Assembly: GCA_023374025.1 (NCBI GenBank)
Contig: SIJG01000073.1
Span: 341,909 to 405,908, forward strand
Source of the DNA: Heterodera schachtii
Lineage: Eukaryota > Nematoda > Chromadorea > Rhabditida > Heteroderidae
DNA length: 64,000 nt
Direction: 5' to 3'
The position numbers and the translations under genes were made by a program. The notes beneath the pieces were generated by a model. It searched no databases. It saw only the letters and a program-made list of their open reading frames with translations, and was not told the origin of the DNA. How positions within the stretch are numbered: the first letter of the stretch is position 1; each line of letters opens with the position of its first letter. Shown piece by piece: positions 48,301-59,842 of this stretch.

Positions 48301-50454
48301 CAAAGCTCTCACCCGCTACGAACTTAGACAATTTTTAAAAGTTTTATTCTAAAACAAAAATTCTTGCTTTTAAGGTTCAATTTTTTTAATGCTTTTTGGT
48401 GTTTTCTTTACAGTTAAAATTAAACATTTTAAAAATTTTGCCTTTTTCATGTCTATTATCTGCTTGTATAATTTCATGCATATAATGATGGGTTATAATT
48501 TTGTTATTTTGGTTGTTCCATGCATTCTTTTAGTATTTTTAATATTATTTTTAAATTTTAAAGTGAATTTTTACATTCGCGACGGAAATTTTTCAAGTTC
48601 TTTATAGCGGGTTTTCATCAATTTTTAAAGTTTAACTTTTTAAGTCTATGAATTATTTTTTTAATAATTTTGTTATAAATTGGGAGATTTAGGCAATTTA
48701 TTAAAGGTTTACTTAAATATTTCGAGGCATTATTTTTATTTTAGGTTATATCATTAATAATTTCAATTAGTCTTTGCGCGCAAAGGAAATCATTATTGAA
48801 TTTGCGGTTTAGTTTTTAGTAAATTACAATTTATTAATTAATTAAAAGCCGCCAAATATAAAAAAAAAAAAATTAATAATTCTTTTTTCCTTAAGATTTA
48901 TTGAAATTTATTTGAGTGAAGTCATAGATCGAATAATTTAAATTATTTTTTCTTAATTGATCCAAGCATTTTGTTTACTTTTATAAGAAAAACATTGTTT
49001 TAATTTTTTAAATATATTTGCAATTAAATTCTCAGTATTATTATATCATCTTCTTGCTTAGGTAATTGGAATTTATTTTAATTTCAAACGAAACATATCC
49101 AGCTTTGCTTTTTTTTTTTTTTGCTATTTGTTCAGTCCTCATTACATAAAATTTTTTTCTTCTATCTAATTATTTAAATTAAAAATTCACAATTGTGCCC
49201 AAGCTCTCTTAAGCTTGTGTTTCTTTTTTATGTCCTTTTATTTTATTGAAAGTTATGTTTATTGTTTTTTGTACAAAATAATTACTTTATTTGTTGCCTG
49301 CCACCTTCTGAATAATTTTTTTCTTCCTAATTTTCAATTTCATATTTGTCATGTTTATTGTGATTATTATATTTGCTGATGTTAAATACTGCTAATTTGC
49401 ATACACATTTATTATAACTGCTAATTTAAAAATGATAAGTTTAACTAGTGTAGTGCACGGGCGTATAACCGAACCGAAACCGAAAGATATAACATTTCGC
49501 CAAACGAAATGATTATATTCACCAAATTTTGTTCATTACAAGGGATGAGATTTATGTGTGATGAAAATTCTGAAAAAGGTATGTTCATATTCTTATTTTT
49601 GAATTTTTTTCTAAAGAAATTTCGACAACTAAATTTTTTAAAATATTTTTTGTCAGAATGAGCTGTAAAACTTGTTTCTTTTTGTAAATTGTTTTTTCTT
49701 GGGCTTTTTTCTTTATAATGTTTATCTTCATTTGATGAGTCCTTATTTATTATAAAATAATTGTAATTTTATTTTTATTTCATTATTTATTTTTTAGCAA
49801 TATATTTGGACACAATTGTTGTTGAAGTGATTAAATTTATTTTATTTATACTTTTTTGATAGTAAAAGATATCTAAAAATTATTCACTTAATAAATGAAT
49901 TGAAATTTGTTTAAAGAATATACTACAAAATAGTCGAGTAAAAAAGTAAAAAAAGCCAAGTCACAAAATGTATTTAAAAAATCATGAAAATCAGCTAAAA
50001 GTGAAAAATAATATTTTTTTATACAACTTATTATTATTTTAAAAACGATTAAATTGATTCAAATTAAAAAGAAGTATTTTCAAAATAAAACACATTGTAA
50101 AAGGGCATAAAATTGGCGAGATATCAAATTCTAGATTTATCACAAAAGTCAAATAAAAATGCATGTTGTAAACTTCAAATTGTTAAATAATTTTTTTAAT
50201 CATTGTAAGTTTATTAAAAGTCATTTAATTTAATTCCCAACCCTATTCTTTAGAATTGATTTTCTAAAAAATTTTTTTGCGTTTAGTTAAAGAGAAGTGA
50301 AATGCAAAATGACTGTTCAGCGATGCTCACCAACACTCAACCCAACCAAATGTTCTCCTTTCCCAATGGTTAATTGGCGTCACTTTCCAAAGCGACGCCA
50401 TCGAACACATAAAGAACAGCGGAGTCAGAGAAAGAAAGAAAAATTAGTTGATGA

Positions 50455-50555
50455 ATGAAAAGAAGAAAGAGAGAGAGTGAAAAAAAGTAATGAGAGAAAG
50501 AGACGAAGTGAGAGAGAGGAGAGAAGGGAGACAAAGAGAGAGAGAGAGAGAATGG
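50455..50555. repeat. GA-rich microsatellite tract
   Basis: Almost pure purine sequence of GAGAGA, GAAAGA and GGAGA words. The complement at about 55880-55960 (TCTCTCTCT...) sits at the mirrored place in the other arm. The 86-codon frame at 50477-50737 is a by-product. Confidence 0.85.
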
Positions 50556-50574
50556 GAAGCAAACTTAAAGTATT

Positions 50575-50735
50575 CATTAGATCCCTGAAATTTCAGAATT
50601 TGCGAGGATCCCGCTGCGGGATTTTAAAGAAAATTTTGCGGGAAGGGGTCCCGCGGACAAATCCCACAATTTCCAAAAAAGCGGGGTTGCGGGCTGGGAT
50701 ACCGCAAAATCCTGCTCCGGGTTATATTAAATGGT
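50575..50735. repeat. GGGATCCCGC-type repeat
   Basis: Repeated GCGGGATCCC and CCGCGGG words in both orientations. Related words recur at 53530-53870 (GGATCCCGCTGG, GTGGGATCCCGTGCGG, GTGGGATCCTGTGCCG). This is probably an old element split between the halves of the foldback. Confidence 0.5.
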
Positions 50736-50968
50736 AAATGCTAATTAGGACGAGTTTTTAAGGAGTGAAAGTGGCCAGAGAAAGTTTGTCTTGAAAATTT
50801 AAGTTGGGCTTTTTTGAATTAATTAAAATGATGCATAAAGTTTATTCACTTGTTACCGATTTTGCACAATTTTTTAAATTTTATTAATTTTATGTAAAAT
50901 TGCAAACATCAGGTAGCCAAGTAAAAGCTAAAATTGGAAGCAATGAGTCGGATTGAAAAGGATAAATA

Positions 50969-51353
50969 GGCGCTATTTGCAAAGCGTGGTCTTTTGAAAA
51001 TTTTTTCACTTTTTTTTGGTCAAATTTTTTGTTTTTTGTTTTTTACACATAATGATGAATATTAAGTATTAACAGCACAATTATGGTGAATAAAATGTAT
51101 ATTCACGATTTTTATCCAAAAAAAAATTTACAAAACAAAAGGGTCCCCCCTATGGTTTTTGATAAATTTCAAAATCTATCACTTTATAACTAGCTCCAAA
51201 TTTACTTAATAGGCCCAAATAATTATCATATTCGTGATCAGCGATCTTTAAAAGCCCCGGGTACTTGGTTTCAGGACTTTTTAAACAAAAAAAAAAATTT
51301 GATCAAAAAAAAGTGAAAAATTTTTCAAAAGACCACGCTTTGCAAATAGCGCC
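50969..51353. mobile_element. hAT-type MITE with ends of about 70 bp
   Basis: A 385-bp element starting GGCGCTATTTGCAAAGCGTG and ending with the complement. Pairing extends about 70 bp with few mismatches. Exact 8-bp duplications GATAAATA lie at 50961-50968 and 51354-51361. The opposite arm of the foldback (about 54773-54790, complement) preserves the empty site. There is no coding frame and no GC hairpin module. Confidence 0.92.
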
Positions 51354-51382
51354 GATAAATAAATAGGAAATTGGGTTTTACA

Positions 51383-52001
51383 CAGGGTATCCAGATTAAA
51401 ATTTTCAAAAGCCTCATTTGGCAGGCAAAAAAGCCTCATTTTGGGTTAAAAAGCCTCATTTTTACAAAATTATTCAAAACACGTTTAAAATGTTCAAATG
51501 TTATATTTTTTGATTATCCATGATCAATTTGAGCATTTTTTTATTAGAAATAAGCATTTTTGGGATTCTGAACATGAAAAACGAAGTCGATTTTTTTGCG
51601 CTTTTTCCAAAAAACTTCTGGGGAACAAGGGGGGCCGGCGGTGCCGATAGGCACCGCCGGGAAAAATTTTGTAATTTTTAATGCGATTTGTTAACAGATT
51701 TTGTCCGAAAAATGACCAAATTTTGCGATTTTGAGCAAATTTTGCTTGTAAATTAAGGATTTTTACGGTCCGGCGGTGCCGATAGGCGCCGCCGGGGGTA
51801 AAATTAAGAATTTAGACCATATTTTAGCATATCTTCATTAAAAAATTCTTTATTTTGCGGTTTTTCTCAAAAAACCACAAAAAGCCTCAAAATTTCTCAA
51901 AAAACCACAAAAAGCCTCAAAGCCTCATTTTGAAAATTTAGCCTCATTGACCTATCAAAAAACCACAAAATGAGGCTAAAGCCTCAGATCTGGCTACCCT
52001 G
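51383..52001. mobile_element. hAT-type MITE with GCCTCATTTT arrays
   Basis: A 619-bp element with ends CAGGGTATCCAGAT / ATCTGGCTACCCTG (one mismatch) and exact 8-bp duplications GTTTTACA (51375-51382 and 52002-52009). Subterminal AAGCCTCATTTT words repeat on both sides. The core carries two GC hairpin modules. The empty site can be read in the opposite arm near 54745-54760. It lies only 21 bp after the neighbouring hAT-type insertion and its duplication. Confidence 0.92.
51637..51793. repeat. Two GC hairpin modules in tandem
   Basis: 51637-51658 (perfect arms GGCGGTGCC and GGCACCGCC, loop GATA) and 51772-51793, 135 bp apart. The spacer ATTTGTTAACAGATTTTGTC, then TGACCAAATTTTGCGATTTT, is the best-preserved flank in the window. 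Confidence 0.9.
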
Positions 52002-52302
52002 GTTTTACACATCTTTTGTTCAATTCTGTTCGTTACTTCGTATGAATTGTTGCCAACGAAAATTCTGCAAAATGGAAATTTGCTTTAAAAAGTTTTTTAC
52101 ATCATTTCATTTTTAAATTGTTATAAAATTTAAAAGAAAATTTTAAAATATTAAAAATTTTGTCTAGTAGGAGTGGAAAATTTTTTCATTGATATTTAAA
52201 ATTTGGAATATTGGACTCGAGTTTTCAAGTTTCATTATTTAATGAGTAAGGATACATTTTTAAGTTTAAGCTTATTTTTTCATGAGCTCACAGTGGCCTT
52301 CC

Positions 52303-53195
52303 GGGCCCGTACCAAAAGAACGAGGTAATGTTACCCGGGTAGACTTACCCGGGTAACTTAACCCGGTTAACTCACCCTCAGCTGCGGGTTAACCCGTACT
52401 AAATGAATGTTACCGGGTTCTCGCTGGGCTCACCCGCAGCTGCGGGTTTGGCTACCCGTTACCCGTTTCTTTTAGTATCACTATGATGAAATTACCTTAC
52501 AAAAAGAGATGATTGACTTTTCTAATCATAACTATTTCAATACTTAATTAAATTCTATGAAATTTTATAGACTTAGAGAGGAAACTTAGAGCTACCGGAT
52601 TATACTAAGAATGTTTAATTATATTACTTATAAGGAAAGTTATTAAACGCGAAACATAGTGTATTTTTGTGGATATTTCATGTTCCAAAGGCCGAATATT
52701 TTTTCAAAAAAGGAGAATAAATTTGTCTAGAATCGAATAATCATAACTTTGGACCGGTAAAAGTAAAATAGACAAGAAACGAACAAAAATAAATTTGTAA
52801 AAAATTTCAAAATTTTTGATGATCCCTAGCTCAGTGAAATCCAAAATTTTTTTAAGCAAAATTATATCATTGGATAGAGCAGACTTTATAGTACAACTTA
52901 GCAAAAGGAAATTTTTTAATATCATCTTTTTTAATTTTTCCGGAATTTTTAAAAAAACATGCTCATGTTGTTACCCTGGCATGGGTGCGGGTTGAAAAGT
53001 TACCCGCAGCTGAGGGTAACTTAACCGGTTACTCGATTCTTTTAGTGCGGGTTAAAAAGTTACCCGTAGCTGAGGGTTAGTTAACCGGGTTAAGTTACCC
53101 CCAACTCAGGGTTGCTCTTTTAGTACGGGTAACGGGTAGGTTAACCCGCAGCTGAGGGTAGGTTAACCCTTACCTCGTTCTTTTGGTACGGGCCC
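52303..53195. mobile_element. Inverted-repeat element with GGGCCCGTACC ends
   Basis: The left end GGGCCCGTACCAAAAGAACG continues as AGGTAA; the right end is its exact complement (26 bp). Inside each end are mirrored arrays of TTACCCGGGTAA, GTTAACCC and CAGCTGAGGGT / ACCCGCAGCTGCGGGT words. The AT-rich core (52470-52960) holds a composition-driven minus frame of 73 codons (52704-52925). Flanks (GGCCTTCC and CGTAAATG) are not duplicated, so the superfamily is unknown. Confidence 0.8.
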
Positions 53196-54579
53196 CGTAA
53201 ATGCACTTATTAAACTTTTCATATGCTGTGCGTAGGACAGAAAATCGGCAAAATATATACTAAAGCTGCTAATGTCAACGTAAGAAGCAGTTTCCGGTTG
53301 ATGATTAGGGTAAATTTGGTGAGTAAATTTCTAAAGCACCGTTCATCACTTATTTTTTTGAATAATTTCCTTAATTACTCGCTACGCATAAGAACGCACA
53401 ACAAACGTCTTGTGATGTGTTTAGTTTCATTGAAATTTATGAGATTTTTCAAAAAAATCTTTCCTATAAAAGAGTAAAGATAGAAACAAAAATGAATTAT
53501 GCAAAAAGAAAAAAAGTCTGTTGAGGTAGAGCCCGGAAGTTTTAAATTTCGGAATCTGCTGCGAGATTCGAATTCGAAATTTTTACGTGACCGGATCCCG
53601 CTGGTTAATCCAACAACTTCCGCGTTAAAATTTGTGGGATCCCGTGCGGTATTGCAGCTTTTGGAAATTTTGAGAAATTTAGAATTGAATCAAGTTTCCA
53701 AAACAAATATAGCCATTTTGACAAAGAAATTTTAGAGACTGACGGTATACATTTTTTCGACACGGCACCCCTGGGATTAATCTCGCTAATTCCACATTTT
53801 TGGAAGTTGTGGACTGGATTGACGCAAAGTCCGCGTGGGATCCTGTGCCGCTCAAGCTCAAGGATTCGCGCCTTCATTTTTGGATTCCACTTTTCTCATT
53901 TTTTATGATTATTGTTACTCTCCGTTTCAGCATTAATTGGACTCTCTGTGCGATGGAATCGACTTCCATTTTGGCATATAGCCATTTTTAGAAAGAAATT
54001 TTAGGGACTTGCGGTATACATACATGAAAAAGGGGTGGTGAAAAGACGAAGATTTTTCGAACGTGTCCACCGCGGGTTGGGGAGGTCGGCGGTCATATTT
54101 TTGATGAGATCAGTCAATAAAATTTGACTATTAGTTCCCACTGAAAATTTGCAAGATAAATAAAACATTGGCCAAAATTAGATATTTGGACAAATTCAAG
54201 AAACGAGAGGGGGGGGGGGGGAGTCGACAATGCTGACAATGAGTGCCGCAGGGAATTAGATTTTTAAACAATTTTTTCACATTTCGACAAAGGTATAGAG
54301 AATAATTTGCAATTTATTTATTAATAATGTAGTTCTGATATTTGGTGCCGTTAGTCATTGCTGACTAATTTTAGATTTAATTTCATTTGAAAGCATTTAA
54401 AGGGTATTCAATTAATTTTAAATTTATAAAACAAATTTACGAAAAATATTTAAGAAACGAATTTTCACTAATGCAATAAAATAAGAATTTTATAATTAAG
54501 TTAAGCAAATGTGAGAAAAATCAGGCATTATGGCTTAAACTAAATTAAAATCAATTTGTGATATAATATGCAGGAATGA
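53196..54579. other. Inner region of the foldback: mixed repeats
   Basis: Contains the GGATCCCGC-type repeats (53530-53870) and a 44-bp direct repeat, ATATAGCCATTTT ... AAAGAAATTTTAG ... CGGTATACAT, at 53709-53752 and 53977-54022. A G run lies at 54210-54221. Overlapping frames on both strands (53223-53991) reflect low A+T, and none is recognisable. Confidence 0.5.
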
Positions 54580-55099
54580 AATTATCCAATTTATATGTAA
54601 AATTTTAAAGTTTTAAGGGAAAAATTTTATGTTTCACATTTTATAACAATTAAAAATGAAATGATGTAAGATTTTAAATTTCCATTTTGCAGAATTCTTC
54701 GTTGGTGCAATTCAAAAGCGAAAGTGACGAACAGAATTGAACAAAAGATGGAAATCTCAAATCCAATCATTTTTTCTTTATCCTTTTAAATCAAGACTCA
54801 TTGCTTCAAGGTAATTTCTGGCTTTTATTTCTTTGAAAATCATGAAAATCAATTTTATTCAGTTTTAAATTTTGAAGTAAATATACGTAAGTAAATGGGC
54901 TTAAGTGATTTGTTCTTAACAGTGAAAAATAAGCCAAATTCGGACTAATAAAGCATTCACCAAAAGAATTTTTAAAGTTTTTGGGACAAAATTATGTACT
55001 ATTTCCCATTTATTGTTATTTTATTGATCATTTATCTGAATTTGGAAATTTTGACTATTTTAAACCAGATTTAACTGAAAAATGGCAATTTTAGGTTAA

Positions 55100-55480
55100 T
55101 TTTGCGCTTGTACAATAATAAGTTGAAAAAAATGGTTCTAGTGAATTTCGCAAAACCGCCAAGGGATATGAAAACAAAAAATTGGCGCCACTGGACCCCC
55201 CCCCCCCTGTCCCACAAATTTTTTGTAAAAAGCACGCCGCAAAAAAAGCGTTTTTAAAGCTGAAAAAAGTCGTCGCTTGAGGAAAAAGATAAGCGGAAAC
55301 AAAAAATATTGGAAAAAAAACCCATTCTGGCGAAAAATACAAGCCATTTGAAAAATATTAACCGTTTTTCATGGCAGAAATAAAAATTTTAAATTTCCTG
55401 GATTTCATGAATTTTCCCCACTATGTCCTTGCAAATCGGCATATCCGTCCTTGGAACGGAGCATGGACGATGGGAGCCCT
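55100..55480. other. Segment with homopolymer C tract
   Basis: A run of 11 C at about 55197-55207 lies in sequence open on the minus strand (55091-55347). It is absent from the left arm, so it is probably an extra insertion in the right arm. Borders are not fixed. Confidence 0.35.
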
Positions 55481-55823
55481 GCTTTAATTCATCTCTATCA
55501 GAATATGATTTTACAAAATTTTTTATCAAGCATAAAAAATTAATAAAGCATTGAACATACTGTGTTTTTTGCAATGATCATCCATATATAATTATATTAA
55601 TTATAAACATGTAAATTTTAAAGTATTTAAAATGCAAGTGAGCCAAAAATTAATTTAAATATTCGTTAGCCCTAAGAATTCTCTATTTGCCTTTAAAATT
55701 TCTGAAAATTTCATTAAGATTAAAAAAGTTACGGACAAAAAATTTTGACTTCATATTTTTTGAAATTTTATGACAATAGAAAAATTTTAGTAAAATCATA
55801 GTCTGATAGAGATGAATTAAAGC
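55481..55823. repeat. Inverted repeat with 43-bp arms
   Basis: 55481-55523 (GCTTTAATTCATCTCTATCA...) pairs with 55781-55823 (...TGATAGAGATGAATTAAAGC) around a loop of about 257 bp. Confidence 0.85.
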
Positions 55824-57989
55824 TATTGAGTGACCATGAAATATTAATTTGGTCGAATTTGCGCCAATTATGAATTTTTATCTCTCGTCTCTCTCTCTTT
55901 GTCTCACTGTCTCTCTGCTCTATATTTCTCCTTCCCTCTTTTTTTTCTTTCATCAATATTTTTTTCTCTTTCATGTGACGCCAATTAACCAATGAGAAAT
56001 GGGCGACCTCATTTGGTTGGATGTGTTGGTTGGTGAGCATCACTGAACATTCGTTTTGCATTTCACTTAATTTTAACCAACGCATATACAAACGCAAATA
56101 AAGGAAGAAATTTTTAAATTTAATTAAAATAAATATAATTTAGTAAAGAAAGGATTAGATTTTTATTTAAATATTTTGTTTTTTCAATCAATAAAGATTT
56201 TAAAAAATCCGCATAAAATAGTGAACTTTATGTATATTTTAGTTTGCAATTAATTCAAATACTTTCACTTTGGTCTCAAAATTAATGTTTAAGATTTTAA
56301 AATTTTTACTACACAATTTTTGAGAAATTCTTGTGATATTTGAAAGATTTTTCCATTTTCAGCGTTTTTGTCCGTATAATTTTACTTTCTATATTTCATA
56401 TATTTCAGTTAACGAATTTCTAATGTTAACTAAATATTATATTGTATTATTTCTCGAAACAAAATTCCAAATCATTCTAAATTAAATATTTTTTAAAGTT
56501 ATTCATAATCTAATGGACAGAATTTTACAATTATAAAAATAATAAATTTTAATAAAAATTATCTTTATTGACAAATAAATAAATTTTAAACGAAACATTG
56601 AAAACAAAACATGCAATTAACAAATTTATCAATAGATTTAATAAATCATTTTTTTAAATTAGCAAAGCCGAATTTTATAGCGAATGCGGCCATGTAGGTG
56701 CAATTTTTTCGAAAATTTTAAAATAAAATTAACATTTGAAAAGAGAATGTTCCTTAGAAAATTGTTTTCACTACTTTTTCAATGCAGCCATCCATATCCA
56801 TTAATCTTTAGCCATATTCTCGATAGACAGAATTAAACATAACCCCTATGAATGCCTTCCATTTCTCAACAAAAATTAAGTGATTCGCAATATTCTGATT
56901 TTGTTATTAGGAATGGAAGAGGTATTAAAAAATATTTAAACGAATAAAGAAAAAATAACATTATTTTAACAGATTTACATATACTAATTATATGCTATTA
57001 AATAAAAAACATACTTCTTAATTCATTGTAATAATTAAGCCATATCTAAAAATAGAACAAAAATGTTTTTTTTCAAAATTTTCATTAGCACATATAAAAA
57101 AAATTTAATTTAAACTCAGTTCTAAATTTAAATAAAAACAATTACATGAATAAAATAAACTCATAACCAATTTCATTTGAATTCTAAAAATAAAAATAAC
57201 ATTTTATAAATTTTTCATATTCAATTTTAGGAAACTATAATCTTTAATTCCAAGTAAATGGTGATTTTAGCATACGACATGAATTTTATTAATTAAAAAT
57301 TTCAAATTCTATTTTCATCAGTAATAAGGATTCGATGTCAATAATAAAAAATAACCTAATTGACTAACTGCAGTGAATTTTATTCAAAACGAAAACGAAA
57401 ACTAAAATAAAAATAAGATCGAAAACTATAAAATAAAATAATTCAAATTCAAAAAAATAAATATGTTCAGGGAATAATTATAAGGTCATAAAATTTTCAG
57501 AATGAAAGCCATTTAAGTCCTGTTAAGACATTTTTTGATGAAAAAAATATCGGTAAAATAGTTATTATTTTTTGAGTCATCGTGGCAAATGTTTCGATTA
57601 TGGAACAATCTCATGAATTAAATGAATTTAATACATTTAAAAAGGATTAAAAGTATTAATAAAAAGATTATGAAAAAGGCGAAGGAGAAATAAAAAACAT
57701 TAATAGAAAATTATATTTTGTTAAAAATCGCCAAAAATAATTTATATTTGCTAAAGAGAAAATAAAACTACATATTCATATTATGAAAAAATAAAAATTA
57801 AAAAATAAATTGAATAAATTATAAAAAAATAAATTTAATTTAAATAGAAAAAATTTTAAAAAAGAAAAATTTTATTTTATTTAAATTGTGGAAAATATTG
57901 AAAAAGAAAAACCTTAAAAAATTAATACTTTTTAAATATAAACTTTAATATAATAACATTTTCGCAATATATAAAAAAATAAGGGGTAT

Positions 57990-58011
57990 AGCGGTGCCAA
58001 TAAGCACTATC
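57990..58011. repeat. GC hairpin module, decayed copy
   Basis: AGCGGTGCCAATAAGCACTATC keeps most of the consensus positions. A second, weaker GGCGG ... CCGCC pair lies at about 58243-58275. No element ends were found around either. Confidence 0.5.
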
Positions 58012-59679
58012 GGAAAAAAACTTTAAAAAAGCATTTAATACAACATATACACATAATTAACAAATAAATTATTGAATATTTTTAATTGAAAAAGTAAAGT
58101 TCGACATTAAAACATATTGGTTATATTTTTAGAAAACAATCCTTTAAGAAATATATTTGGAATATTAAAATAATAATTAAATAACAAATTTTTTCTAGAA
58201 AATTCTGTAAAATATAATATAAAACATATCGGCTTTAATCAAACGGCGGCAACATAACCGTATGGACAGTACCGCCACCTCAATAGGAAAAAATATTATA
58301 AACAAATAAATTTCATTGAATTTTTTAGGGGACAGTTTCGTCTTTGGTCGGCATCATATTTTTGCCTCCGTGATGAAAATTATATAAAATAATAGAAATT
58401 TAATTTATAATAAAAATGAATATACAAAATTCACTAAAACTTAAATTTACTTTCACGAACGAAAATATATCAAATACCTATTTGTTAGAAATTGGATTGA
58501 ATTGGAAGCTAGAAAAGAAGAAAAATGCCAACCAAACCAGAAATGGAACTAAATGAATTGTTGAACGAGAAATCAAAAGGAGAATAATAAAAAATAGCAG
58601 TTTTGCCGGCAATAAGGTTCGATGAACTATTAAAAGGGGTCGAAAACAATAAGCTAACCTAATACTCTTACAAAATAAGTAAGTAAAAAATATTTAAAAA
58701 TTTCTAATAATCTGATGAGACATATTTCCAAAAGTTTTATTCGGTTTATATTTGTTAGCATCATCAAATATGAAAAAATTTTTATACCAAAATTCAAAAA
58801 AATTTACTTGAACTAGAATTTGAAAAAATTTTTAATATTTACAACCAAAAGAAAAAATTTAAACGTTTACCTGAAATTCAAAAACATATTTCTTAATAAA
58901 TGATTATTAATTAATATCGCTCTATAATATAGGATTGATAAATTAGCTTAAGAAAATTAGCAAATAAAATCAAAGAATTCGATAATTAAATGCCTAAAAG
59001 AAAAGCATTAGTATCCTTTTAAAAAAAATAAATAATACATAAAATTTTGTAAAGATCAATTCATGTAATTTAATAAATAATCTTTCGAAAATCAATGAAT
59101 AAAGAAAAAATTAAACAGTATGATAAGTACTGAAAAAATTTCAAAACCGTATAATAAAAATAGCCAAAATTTTCCAAAGTTGAAGCTCCTGCAAATTTCG
59201 ATTATTTTATGTGGATGATATATAATTTATATGGTTTACAATAAAAAATAAATTCATAATAAAATCTAAGTTAAATGAATTTATTAAGAAAAAACATTAA
59301 AAGAGTAAAAATAAAAAATGACAGACGGGAAATTTCAAAGATAAATGAATTAATTTTAAAAAGTAAATTCTTGTATGACTACACCATTACTTGAACTAAT
59401 TGTACAATTAGGAATAAATAGCAATTAAAAAATAGGAAAAAAATGTTTCATAAAAAAAAATATATATATATACCTGATTTTATTTAATAAAGATTCAAAT
59501 TACTGATCAAAATAATGTTCTTTTATGATTACAAAATTAATTCAATTAATTGAACAATTTAGAATATAATATATGAAAAATAGAATAAATTTTATCAATA
59601 TAAATTCTGCATAACATATTTTTAAAATAAATGCGATTAAAATAAAAAAATTATCATAATTTCTATAATTTTGTTTACA

Positions 59680-59842
59680 AAGACTGATGTTATTTGTCAT
59701 GGTTGTCGCAAACTGGCACAAGTATCAACAGAACATGCACGTGATGAGATGTCTTATGAAATATGCTTAATGCCGTATTTGTCGAGTGCTCTCCATCGAA
59801 CATATATTGATGAATTGGTATTTGCGAGAGGCAGAAATACTT
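59680..59842 (+). other. Isolated coding-like island (unverified)
   Basis: Much less AT-rich than the 6 kb around it. The plus strand is open for more than 50 codons to TGA (59840-59842), with balanced residues: TDVICHGCRKLAQVS ... DEMSYEICLMPYL ... LHRTYIDELVFARGRNT. The minus strand also has an ATG frame (MELNYFAQVFLPLANTNSS...). No family is recognised. It could be a single exon, a captured gene fragment or chance. Confidence 0.25.

Larger units (their letters stand above)
44651..50278. other. T-rich domain, no gene supported
   Basis: Contains dispersed repeats listed separately, a B-box-like GGGTTCAATCC at about 48128, and a GC-richer word group (GCACGGGCGTATAACCGAAC) at about 49456 that may be a transposon end without partner. 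The 72-codon frame at 48389-48607 is hydrophobic and composition-driven. Confidence 0.45.
50279..56090. mobile_element. Large composite foldback element of about 5.8 kb
   Basis: The outer arms pair: 50279-50420 matches the complement of about 55960-56090, sharing AAGTGAAATGCAAAA, TGATGCTCACCAAC, AACCAAATG and TGGTTAATTGGCGTCAC. The inner arms pair: about 50920-52170, after removal of two hAT insertions, matches the complement of about 54580-54850 (AGCAATGAGTC, TTTTGTTCAATTCTGTTCG, TTCTGCAAAATGGAAATTT, ACATCATTTCATTTTTAA). Purine-rich microsatellite lies just inside the left outer arm, and its pyrimidine counterpart just inside the right. The centre holds another inverted-repeat unit (52303-53195). 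No transposase is seen. Confidence 0.75.

Noticed and set aside
10000..50000. One large collinear duplication of the T-rich domains
   Set aside because: Shared blocks (10.7 with 45.7 kb, 12.65 with 42.4 kb) are in opposite order, which fits dispersed repeats rather than a segmental duplication.
52295..53203. hAT assignment of the GGGCCCGTACC element
   Set aside because: The 8 bases on each side (GGCCTTCC and CGTAAATG) are not duplicated, nor are shorter windows.
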